Assembly: GCA_016190585.1 (NCBI GenBank)
Contig: JACPQH010000126.1
Coordinates: forward strand, 1-7,037
Direction of reading: 5' to 3'
DNA from: Chloroflexota bacterium
GTDB lineage: Bacteria; Chloroflexota; Dehalococcoidia; Dehalococcoidales; RBG-16-60-22
DNA: 7,037 nucleotides
Below are positions 1-4,949 of this stretch, piece by piece. Position 1 is the first letter of the stretch. Each line of letters opens with the position of its first letter. The notes under the pieces were generated by a model. The model did not search any database, was not told the origin of the DNA, and saw nothing but the letters and a program-made list of their open reading frames with translations. The translations under genes and the position numbers were made by a program.

Positions 1-318
1 CATCATCACCAGGTAGGCCATGACATCGTTCTGGCCCAGGGAGGCGTGCAGCGCCCCGATGAGCTTGCTGACGTTCAGCGGGTCTTTGGTTGCCAGCTCG
101 TGGTAGGCGTCCTGGGCGGATTGCGTCCAGTGCCAGGTATCGGTGAAGGCCTCTATCTGCGCCTCGGACTCGACGCCGCCTTTTTCCTTGCAGAGGATGT
201 TGTAGTCCTTCTTGCTGTTGAAGGGCGGGTCCAGGTAAATCAGGTCAGCCGAGCCGTCAGGGATATACTTGCGCAGTATCTCCAGGTTGTCCCCGAAATA
301 CAGAATATTCGTCTTCAT
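1..318 (-). CDS. Site-specific DNA methyltransferase (N4/N6, DPPF type), N-terminal part only
   Basis: The first 106 residues are visible; the gene runs off the left edge in an open frame. The start reads MKTNIL, followed by YFGDNLEIL and a catalytic motif IV, DPPF, at residues 30-33 inside LIYLDPPFNSKKDYN. A WHW at residues 62-64 is typical of this family. DPPF methylases transfer a methyl group from S-adenosylmethionine to an exocyclic amino group of adenine or cytosine. With the catalytic motif this close to the N-terminus, the order suggests a beta-class enzyme whose AdoMet-binding motif would lie further on, outside the window. The ATG is preceded by an AGGAG at about 11 bases and lies 19 bases after the proB stop, so it is probably transcribed with proB. 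No restriction partner or specificity subunit is visible, so solitary methylase versus type III Mod subunit cannot be decided here. Confidence 0.85.
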   Translation of the reverse strand, partial: MKTNILYFGDNLEILRKYIPDGSADLIYLDPPFNSKKDYNILCKEKGGVESEAQIEAFTDTWHWTQSAQDAYHELATKDPLNVSKLIGALHASLGQNDVMAYLVMM

Positions 319-337
319 GCTGGCGGCGCTCTCCTGT

Positions 338-1483
338 TTACCCGTTGTTCAGCACGGTCAGGTTGTTGCGGTGCACCACCTCGGGGCCGTAGTCGTAGCC
401 GAGCACATCGGCTATCTTGCCGGACTGCTTGCCCATGATGCGCTCGATATCGGCGGAGGAGTAGTTGGTGATGCCGCAGGCGATGTGCACGCCCTCCGGG
501 TCATAGATATCGATGATATCGCCGCGCTCGAACTCCTCCTCGACCCTGCGGATGCCCGCCGCCAGCAGGCTGCGGTGCTGCTGCGTCACCGCCAGCGCCG
601 CGCCGGCGTCGACCGTTACCCGCCCCTTGGTGCTCAGGCCGCACAGCATCCAGCGCCGGCGGCTGTCCAGCTTGCTCACGCCCGGCAGGAAGTGGGTGCC
701 GAGCTCCTCGCCGGCGACCAGGCGCGGGATGATGTCCTGTCCCCGTCCGTCGGCGATGACCACCCGGACACCGGAGGCGGTGGCCAGCCTGGCGGCCTCG
801 ACCTTGGTATACATGCCGCCCGTGCCCAGGCCGTTAACGGCCCCGGCCGCCAGCCCCTGTATCTCGGCGTCGATCCGCTCCACCTGCCGGATAAGCCTGG
901 CCGCCGGATCGCGGTGGGGGTCGGCGGTATACAGCCCGGCGATGTCGGTCAGGATAATCAGGAGGTCGGCGTCGATCAGGTTGCACACCATGGCCGACAG
1001 GTTGTCGTTGTCGCCGAACCGGGCGCCCTTGATCTCGTCGATAGCCACGACGTCGTTCTCGTTGATGACGCTTATGACGCCCAGCTCGATAAGCGCCAGC
1101 AGGGTGTTACGCGCGTTGAGGTAGCCGGCGCGCTCGGAGATTTCGAGCCGGGTCAGCAGCGCCTGGGCTACGGTTACATTGTACGGCTCGAAGAGGCGCT
1201 CGTAGGCGGACATCAGGCGGCTCTGGCCCACCGAGGCCAGGACCTGCTTGTAGGGGATGCCCCGGATCTTCTTGGCCAGGCCGAGCTTGTAGCGCCCCGA
1301 GGCGATAGCCCCCGAGGACACGATGACCACCTCGGCGCCCTGCCGGTGCAGCCGGGCTACCTGCTCGACCAGGCCCGCCATCACCCCGGTGTCCAGGTGG
1401 TTGCTCCCGCCGGTAAGCAGGCTCGTCCCGAGCTTGATGACGATGCGCCGGTAGGGAAGCTTAAAATCAGCCTGTTTGCTCAT
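338..1483 (-). CDS. proB: Glutamate 5-kinase with C-terminal PUA domain
   Basis: ProB phosphorylates L-glutamate with ATP to gamma-glutamyl phosphate, the first and usually proline-inhibited step of cytoplasmic proline synthesis. At 381 residues it has the length of the two-domain form. The amino-acid kinase domain (about 12-265) shows IVIKLGTSLL (phosphate-binding loop, K17), VSSGAI at 55-60, NENDVV at 141-146, FGDNDNLSA at 156-164, TDIAGLYTADP at 179-189 and GTGGMYTK at 220-227. The rest (about 285-371) fits a PUA domain. The ATG is forced: an in-frame TAA lies at 1496-1498 and there is no other start codon between. There is no Shine-Dalgarno, and a good promoter lies immediately upstream. 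proA is not next to it; a DNA methylase follows instead, and a CDGSH iron-sulfur gene precedes it. Confidence 0.96.
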   Translation of the reverse strand: MSKQADFKLPYRRIVIKLGTSLLTGGSNHLDTGVMAGLVEQVARLHRQGAEVVIVSSGAIASGRYKLGLAKKIRGIPYKQVLASVGQSRLMSAYERLFEPYNVTVAQALLTRLEISERAGYLNARNTLLALIELGVISVINENDVVAIDEIKGARFGDNDNLSAMVCNLIDADLLIILTDIAGLYTADPHRDPAARLIRQVERIDAEIQGLAAGAVNGLGTGGMYTKVEAARLATASGVRVVIADGRGQDIIPRLVAGEELGTHFLPGVSKLDSRRRWMLCGLSTKGRVTVDAGAALAVTQQHRSLLAAGIRRVEEEFERGDIIDIYDPEGVHIACGITNYSSADIERIMGKQSGKIADVLGYDYGPEVVHRNNLTVLNNG

Positions 1484-1494
1484 GGAATTGATTA

Positions 1495-1523
1495 ATTATA
1501 GCAAGCGAGCCGGGGCCGGACAA
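1495..1523 (-). promoter_or_regulatory. proB promoter, near-leaderless
   Basis: Reading on the minus strand, TTGTCC (1523-1518; 4 of 6 to the -35 consensus) is followed by a 17-base spacer and a perfect TATAAT (1500-1495). A start of transcription about seven bases further would fall near 1488, leaving a leader of only about 5 bases before the ATG at 1483. No ribosome binding site is present in those bases. The promoter lies in the 63-base gap after the CDGSH gene, so proB can be expressed apart from that gene. The call rests on sequence match only. Confidence 0.65.
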
Positions 1524-1546
1524 GCCGCGCGAAGCCGTGCTTCTGC

Positions 1547-2230
1547 TCACTCCTGGTGGTGAGGTTTAAGCGCCGTCCCTGGCTGCCGGTGCGCGCCGTC
1601 GCAGAAAGGCTTGTTGGCGCTGCGGCCGCAGCCGCAAAGCGTTACACGGTTGCGGACTTCGTAAATACGGCCGTCGGCGGATATAACGGGGATGCCGCCC
1701 CTTACCCAGATCGGTCCCATCAATGCCCCGTCCGGAGACGCCACCAGGCCGATCGATGGCTCCAGCGCCGGCTCAACCGGCTCGCCGTCCCGCCAGATAA
1801 CCAGTCTGCCCGAGGGACAGTTCTGGCTTTCCTCGATGGCAATCCGCCTGGATTCCGGGTCATCCGATTGCCTGACCAGCCTCCAGGTGCCCCCGGCCCG
1901 GTCGCAAAACCCGGCATGGGCGCACAGTTTCCGGACGTCCGTCAGCAGTAGTGAAGGCCCGGGGAATCTCTGGCAGGACTCCAGGTAGGGGCTGGTATCG
2001 GCCGTTTCCGTCCCGGCAAAGTTGATATCGCGGTGCGTGCCGTCGCAGAAGGGCCTGTTGCGGGACCGGCCGCACCGGCACAGCGAGTAGACCTCTTGCC
2101 GGGGATATTTCCAGGACTGGCGCCATGCCAGGCACTGCCCGTCGGCATCGAGCACGATTTGTTGCACGTCCAGCGGCGCGCCGCCGGTCACGATGTACGG
2201 GCCGTTCGCGGTTACTTTAATCTGAATCAT
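1547..2230 (-). CDS. CDGSH iron-sulfur protein with two CDGSH motifs and a central 4Fe-4S-type mono-cluster domain
   Basis: The protein has 227 residues and no signal peptide or membrane segment, so it is probably cytoplasmic. The first CDGSH motif is CRCGRSRNRPFCDGTH (51-66) and the second CGCGRSANKPFCDGAH (199-214). Both keep the Cys-X-Cys...Cys-X3-His ligand set of a 3Cys:1His 2Fe-2S cluster. Between them, CAHAGFC (103-109) and NCPSGRL (137-143) match the divergent single-cluster ferredoxin-like domain (Fer4_19 type). The region from GPIWVRGGIP to RNRVTLC (172-199) is characteristic of multi-domain bacterial and archaeal members. Such proteins are thought to carry electrons or clusters, but the physiological partner is not known and cannot be read from here. 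It precedes proB on the same strand by 63 bases and is divergent from the nuclease-family gene. The Shine-Dalgarno is weak (AAGAG close to the ATG). Confidence 0.9.
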   Translation of the reverse strand: MIQIKVTANGPYIVTGGAPLDVQQIVLDADGQCLAWRQSWKYPRQEVYSLCRCGRSRNRPFCDGTHRDINFAGTETADTSPYLESCQRFPGPSLLLTDVRKLCAHAGFCDRAGGTWRLVRQSDDPESRRIAIEESQNCPSGRLVIWRDGEPVEPALEPSIGLVASPDGALMGPIWVRGGIPVISADGRIYEVRNRVTLCGCGRSANKPFCDGAHRQPGTALKPHHQE

Positions 2231-2244
2231 GACTCTTGATTTTC

Positions 2245-2273
2245 ATTATATTACGCCGGTGCGGGGAAATACA
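2245..2273 (-). promoter_or_regulatory. Probable promoter of the CDGSH gene
   Basis: On the minus strand a perfect TATAAT occupies 2250-2245, ending 14 bases before the ATG at 2230. The hexamer 17 bases further upstream (TGTATT, 2273-2268) is a poor -35 match, so this promoter may depend on an activator or another sigma contact. Transcription would begin near 2238, giving a leader of about 8 bases. A 7-bp inverted repeat (2253-2281) covers the spacer and -35 region. Confidence 0.45.
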
Positions 2274-2281
2274 CCCGGCGT
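2253..2281. repeat. Inverted repeat, operator-like, over the CDGSH promoter
   Basis: ACGCCGG (2253-2259) is matched exactly by CCGGCGT (2275-2281), with 15 bases between the arms and 22 bases between arm centres, about two helical turns. It lies directly upstream of the TATAAT of the CDGSH gene and spans where its -35 would be. That position and spacing suit a dimeric regulator. High local GC makes short inverted repeats more likely by chance, so the call is tentative. Confidence 0.35.
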
Positions 2282-2293
2282 TCGAGGGGGAGG

Positions 2294-2316
2294 CCGCGGA
2301 CGAAAGATGTCCGCGG
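2294..2316. repeat. GC-rich inverted repeat, 8-bp stem
   Basis: CCGCGGAC (2294-2301) and GTCCGCGG (2309-2316) form a perfect 8-bp stem with a 7-base loop. No T-tract follows on either strand, so it is not a standard intrinsic terminator. It lies upstream of both divergent promoters, outside their predicted transcripts. Its role is unknown. Confidence 0.5.
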
Positions 2317-2352
2317 GCGCGCCGGGGGGATGCCGCTCACGCGGGCGCGCCG
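2312..2352. repeat. 13-bp direct repeat with 28-bp period
   Basis: CGCGGGCGCGCCG occurs at 2312-2324 and again at 2340-2352, identical over 13 bases and starting 28 bases apart. Each copy contains the palindrome GGCGCGCC. The copies lie between two hairpins in the divergent intergenic region. Chance recurrence in such GC-rich sequence is possible. Confidence 0.4.
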
Positions 2353-2370
2353 CCCGTTCCGGCCGGGCGG
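2350..2370. repeat. GC-rich inverted repeat, 7-bp stem
   Basis: CCGCCCG (2350-2356) pairs with CGGGCGG (2364-2370) across a 7-base loop. No T-tract follows. It is the second hairpin in the intergenic region between the CDGSH gene and the nuclease-family gene. Confidence 0.4.
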
Positions 2371-2419
2371 GTACCGCGCCTGAACGAAGCTAAAAACAGG
2401 GTGCGCGACCCCTTTTTAT

Positions 2420-2449
2420 TTGACAACATCGCCGGTGCGGCGGTAAAAT
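2420..2449 (+). promoter_or_regulatory. Promoter of the nuclease-family/zinc-ribbon pair
   Basis: TTGACA (2420-2425) is a perfect -35 hexamer. It is separated by 18 bases from TAAAAT (2444-2449), a 5 of 6 match to the -10 consensus, with a T-rich stretch just upstream of the -35. Transcription would start near 2456, giving a leader of about 25 bases that contains the G-rich ribosome binding site at 2471-2479. This is the best housekeeping-type promoter in the window. Confidence 0.75.
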
Positions 2450-2481
2450 TTAGTCTAACTGCGGCGACACGGGGGGTGGCT

Positions 2482-3033
2482 ATGATAGAAATGGCGATCG
2501 ACAGCATACGCGTAAGCCTGATGAACTATCAACGGGTGGTGATCCTCAAGGAGAAACTAGCGGAGCGCTACCTGCCTATCTGGATCGGGCCCGCGGAAGC
2601 TGACGCCATCGCTGTCAAGCTGCAGGGCGCCTCCGTGCCGCGGCCGCTCACCCACGACCTCCTGAGGTCGGTCATTGACTCGCTTGACGCCTCCATCGAC
2701 TTCATCGTGGTGAGCGAGCTCAAGAGCGATACCTTCTACGCCAAGATTATCCTTAATATCAGCGGTAAGCAGATAGAGGTGGATTCCCGTCCGAGCGACG
2801 CCCTGGCGCTGGCGGTGCGCGCCGAGGTGCCCATCTTCGCCGATGAGTCCGTGCTGGACAAGGCCGGCATCCTGCTCGACAGCGAGACCGGCAAGCCCAT
2901 TCTCGACGAAAAGATGGAGGCTTCCGGCAAGGCCCGCGGTCTCTCCGAAGAAGAGATGAAGTCCAAGCTCTCGGCCTTTTACGATTTTATCAACACCCTG
3001 GACCTGGATGATTTTGATAAACGGAAGTCTTAG
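2482..3033 (+). CDS. Bifunctional nuclease family protein (DUF151/BFN)
   Basis: The protein has 183 residues. The BFN domain covers about residues 1-135: a start of MIEMAIDSIRVS, then LPIWIGPAEADAIA (31-44), RPLTHDLL (54-61) and VDSRPSDALALAVRAEVPIF (100-119), the conserved core of this family. Some members have been reported to have both DNase and RNase activity; the activity of this one is inferred only from family. The last 30 residues (LSEEEMKSKL to the end) are an acidic helical tail. The open frame extends upstream to 2236, but the start is placed at 2482. A G-rich ribosome site (2471-2479) lies just before it and a strong promoter (2420-2449) lies between the two candidate starts. It is followed after 5 bases by the zinc-ribbon gene. 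Confidence 0.9.
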   Translation: MIEMAIDSIRVSLMNYQRVVILKEKLAERYLPIWIGPAEADAIAVKLQGASVPRPLTHDLLRSVIDSLDASIDFIVVSELKSDTFYAKIILNISGKQIEVDSRPSDALALAVRAEVPIFADESVLDKAGILLDSETGKPILDEKMEASGKARGLSEEEMKSKLSAFYDFINTLDLDDFDKRKS

Positions 3034-3038
3034 ACCTC

Positions 3039-3359
3039 ATGGAAGAAAAGGTCGTCAGGAAGCTCGTCACCTCGATCAAGTGTGATGTCTGCGGCCAAAC
3101 TTACCGGCTGGCCAACATCAAGGTTATCGGGCATCACGAAGAGCTCTGGTTTTTCCGGGTGAGGTGCGCTTCATGCCAGGCGCAGTGCTTGGTCGCGGCC
3201 ATCGTCCAGCGGAAGGAGTCCGCCGCCCTGGGCGACCTGACCGAGGCGGAGACCGCCAGCTTCAAGCCGGTTCTGGTAGGCGTGGATGACGTGCTGGACA
3301 TGCACAACTTCCTGCTCGATTTTGACGGCGACTTCGCCGGCCTCTTCAGCCGCGCGTGA
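3039..3359 (+). CDS. Small zinc-ribbon protein of unknown function
   Basis: The protein has 106 residues. A CDVCG at 15-19 and a CASC at 43-46 form two CxxC knuckles 24 residues apart, with an additional Cys at 50, the pattern of a zinc ribbon. The segment between them contains a hydrophobic strand (ELWFFRVRC). The C-terminal half is acidic (DDVLDMHNFLLDFDGDF) and has no motif I recognise. There is no signal peptide or membrane segment. The ATG is 5 bases after the nuclease-family stop, with GGAAG (3023-3027) inside the upstream gene as ribosome site, so the two are almost certainly co-transcribed and possibly coupled in translation. An intrinsic terminator follows the gene. The link to a nuclease-family protein suggests nucleic-acid binding, but that is inference. 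Confidence 0.8.
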   Translation: MEEKVVRKLVTSIKCDVCGQTYRLANIKVIGHHEELWFFRVRCASCQAQCLVAAIVQRKESAALGDLTEAETASFKPVLVGVDDVLDMHNFLLDFDGDFAGLFSRA

Positions 3360-3382
3360 GATACCCTTTACAAGGTATTTGC

Positions 3383-3404
3383 GCCCTGGGATACAGGGCT
3401 TTTT
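3383..3404 (+). terminator. Intrinsic terminator after the zinc-ribbon gene
   Basis: GCCCTG (3383-3388), a 5-base loop and CAGGGC (3394-3399) form a perfect 6-bp stem followed directly by five Ts (3400-3404). It begins 24 bases after the zinc-ribbon stop and separates that transcript from the ATP synthase operon. The opposite strand has no T-tract after the stem, so it acts in one direction. Confidence 0.8.
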
Positions 3405-3419
3405 CGCAATCAGCCAAAC

Positions 3420-3448
3420 TTGACCGGAAATCGCGAATCTGGTAAGCT
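3420..3448 (+). promoter_or_regulatory. Possible ATP synthase operon promoter
   Basis: TTGACC (3420-3425; 5 of 6) is followed by 17 bases and TAAGCT (3443-3448; 3 of 6), preceded by a TGG extended -10 element (3440-3442). It lies between the terminator and atpZ, the expected place. The predicted start near 3455 would leave a leader of under 20 bases and would cut into the only ribosome-site-like sequence (AAGGTG, 3453-3458). Confidence 0.5.
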
Positions 3449-3472
3449 TCACAAGGTGCGCCGGTTACTCAC

Positions 3473-3688
3473 GTGAGCAAGTGGGAAGCGGCCTTGAGGC
3501 TGACAGGAGTCGGCTTTTTTATTGGGCTTTGTATTGTGCTAGGCACTCTGGGTGGACTCTGGTTGGATAAGGTGCTGGGTACCAGTCCTCTGTTAGTGAT
3601 AGCGGGGCTGTTGGTGGGTATCTTCCTCGCTTTTTACGGTGTTTACCGCATGCTGCTGCCGCTACTCAATCAGCGGAGGCGCCGTTAG
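3473..3688 (+). CDS. atpZ: AtpZ/AtpI family ATP synthase accessory protein
   Basis: This is a 71-residue membrane protein with two predicted helices (about 9-31 and 39-61) and a basic tail ending in RRRR. The glycine-rich first helix leads into LGGLWLDKVLGTSP, the hallmark of the AtpZ/ATPase_gene1 family encoded first in many atp operons. Relatives are thought to help c-ring assembly or cation supply for the synthase; the role here is inferred. The start is GTG: an in-frame stop lies at 3443-3445 and no ATG lies between. A TTG at 3494 (residue 8) is a less likely alternative. The gene abuts atpB with no gap. Confidence 0.85.
   Translation: MSKWEAALRLTGVGFFIGLCIVLGTLGGLWLDKVLGTSPLLVIAGLLVGIFLAFYGVYRMLLPLLNQRRRR
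3675..3679 (+). promoter_or_regulatory. Ribosome binding site of atpB that supports its TTG start
   Basis: GGAGG ends 9 bases before the TTG at 3689, inside the 3' end of atpZ. The next in-frame candidate, ATG at 3731, has no well-spaced site, so the TTG is preferred. Confidence 0.65.
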
Positions 3689-4663
3689 TTGGCCAGGAGG
3701 AGAGGCTGTCTCGGCTTATCGCTGCCCCTGATGGCGCTTTTCGCCCTGGTGATTATCGGGCTCCTTACGGTCGGGTTTCTCTCCGGCCCGCTGGGCAAGA
3801 GCATGTTCCCTGGCGTCCACCTGCCGGAGTGGCTGAGCGTTCACCAGCCGGAGCCGAGCCTGCCCCCCGAGGCCATATTCACCCTGTTCGGGTTTCACGT
3901 CACCAACAGCATCGTCGGCGCCTGGTTCACCATAATCTTCCTGGTAGTGGTCTCTTTCATCATCACGCGCCGGATGAAGCTGGTGCCGGGCCGGCTCCAG
4001 GGCATTTTTGAGTTCCTGCTCGGCTGGGTCTATAACCTCTGTCAGAATGTCGCCGGCGAGAAGAACGGCCGCCGGTTCTTTCCCATCGTCTGCACGATCT
4101 TCCTGTTTGTGGCCTTCAACGCCTGGCTGGGTTTGCTGCCGGGCTTCGGCTCGATCACCATCGTCAATCCGGAAGGGCATGTCGTGCCGCTGCTGCGCCC
4201 GGCGAACACCGATATCAACATGCCGCTGGCGCTGGCCCTGGCCTCATTCGTCTTTGTCGAGCTGTTCGGGCTGCGCTCGCTGGGTATCCGGTACCTGGGC
4301 AAGTTCGTTCACGTCGGCCCGCTGTTCAGCAGCCTCGGGCTCATCTTCCGCGGCCGGGCCAGGCAGGGTTTCGCCGGCCTGATTACCGGCGTGATTGACG
4401 TCTTTGTCGGTCTTCTCGAGGGGCTCAGCGAGCTGGTGCGCATCGTCAGCTTCACCTTCCGTCTCTTCGGCAACATGACGGCGGGCGAGATACTGCTGCT
4501 TATCGCCGCCTTCCTGGTCCCCTGGGTGTTCGCCCTGCCGTTCTACGGGCTGGAGCTGCTCGTCGGCTTCGTACAGGCCCTTATCTTCTCCGGTCTGACG
4601 CTGGTATTCCTGACGCTGGCCTCGGCGCCTCACGGCGGCGAGGGCGGTCATCCCCAAGGGTAA
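3689..4663 (+). CDS. atpB: F0F1 ATP synthase subunit a
   Basis: Subunit a forms the two ion half-channels next to the c-ring in the membrane. At 324 residues it is longer than the roughly 270 of the E. coli protein. The first membrane helix spans about 10-33. PANTDINMPLALAL (171-184) is the conserved segment before a later helix. The key arginine is R258 in FRLFGNMTAGE, with E267 nine residues on, matching E. coli R210 and E219. Q296 in FVQALIFSGL matches the conserved glutamine of the last helix. A linker of about 25 residues (205-230) before the arginine helix has basic residues (RGRARQG) and resembles what I recall from Chloroflexota. The tail is His/Gly-rich. The start is TTG directly after the atpZ TAG, supported by GGAGG nine bases before. 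ATG at residue 15 is the alternative. Confidence 0.95.
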   Translation: MARRRGCLGLSLPLMALFALVIIGLLTVGFLSGPLGKSMFPGVHLPEWLSVHQPEPSLPPEAIFTLFGFHVTNSIVGAWFTIIFLVVVSFIITRRMKLVPGRLQGIFEFLLGWVYNLCQNVAGEKNGRRFFPIVCTIFLFVAFNAWLGLLPGFGSITIVNPEGHVVPLLRPANTDINMPLALALASFVFVELFGLRSLGIRYLGKFVHVGPLFSSLGLIFRGRARQGFAGLITGVIDVFVGLLEGLSELVRIVSFTFRLFGNMTAGEILLLIAAFLVPWVFALPFYGLELLVGFVQALIFSGLTLVFLTLASAPHGGEGGHPQG

Positions 4664-4697
4664 AATAGGTCGTTCAAATATTAGGAGGAAAAAAAGA

Positions 4698-4931
4698 ATG
4701 GATCCACAAGCTATGAAGATGCTGGCGGTCGGCCTCTCGGCCGGGCTGGGAATGCTGGGACCGGCGCTGGCCATCGGGCTCATCGGTTTCTCCGCGTTGC
4801 AGGGCCTGGCGCGCAATCCCGAGGCGAGCGGCCCGATCATGACCAACATGATCCTGGTAACGGCTTTCGCGGAAGCCATCGGTATTTACGTGCTCATCGT
4901 GGCTATTATCCTGGCCATGATCGTCCAGTAA
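4698..4931 (+). CDS. atpE: F0F1 ATP synthase subunit c
   Basis: A 77-residue helical hairpin that makes the rotating c-ring. Helix 1 spans about 9-34, the polar loop is ARNPE (38-42), and helix 2 carries the ion-binding carboxylate E59 in TAFAEAIGIY. Aligned on the loop Arg, the position of the sodium-ligand Gln is I26 and the residues after Glu are Ala-Ile rather than Ser-Thr, so proton coupling is expected. The helix-packing motif GxGxGxG reads G21, A23, A25, G27. A strong AGGAGG (4683-4688) lies 9 bases before the ATG, in keeping with the high output needed for a multi-copy subunit. The gene follows atpB by 34 bases and precedes a short ORF by 18 bases. Confidence 0.97.
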   Translation: MDPQAMKMLAVGLSAGLGMLGPALAIGLIGFSALQGLARNPEASGPIMTNMILVTAFAEAIGIYVLIVAIILAMIVQ

Positions 4932-4936
4932 AAATT

Positions 4937-4943
4937 AAGGAGG
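4937..4943 (+). promoter_or_regulatory. Strong ribosome binding site of the 35-codon ORF
   Basis: AAGGAGG is a near-perfect anti-16S complement with 6 bases to the ATG at 4950. It has no other gene to serve, because atpF has its own AGGAG at 5078-5082. This is the main evidence that the short ORF is translated. Confidence 0.8.
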
Positions 4944-4949
4944 ACTAAT

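Noticed and set aside
269..1495. 408-codon open frame on the plus strand opposite proB
   Set aside because: It is the antisense shadow of proB in a GC-rich gene. The translation has no recognisable domain and is low-complexity (Gly/Asp/Val/Ala), while the minus strand encodes a clear glutamate kinase.
1531..1543. GAAGC-CGT-GCTTC hairpin between the CDGSH gene and proB
   Set aside because: It has a 5-bp stem with a 3-base loop and no T-tract on either strand, so there is no basis to call it a terminator.
2398..2420. GGGT-loop-ACCC followed by a T-rich run, terminator-like
   Set aside because: The stem is only 4 bp and no plus-strand gene lies upstream to terminate. The T-rich run is better explained as sequence upstream of the -35 at 2420.
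2236..2481. 82-codon upstream extension of the nuclease-family gene
   Set aside because: The predicted promoter and the ribosome site lie inside this stretch. The encoded residues are Arg/Gly/Pro-rich and unlike the family, which begins at MIEMAIDS.
3361..3378. ATACC...GGTAT inverted repeat before the terminator
   Set aside because: A 5-bp stem with an 8-base loop and no T-tract is too weak alone. The real terminator is the 6-bp stem with T5 just after it.
4244..4879. 211-codon minus-strand frame across atpB and atpE
   Set aside because: It runs antisense to two certain ATP synthase genes, is low-complexity and charged, and crosses the atpB-atpE gap. No ribosome site supports it.
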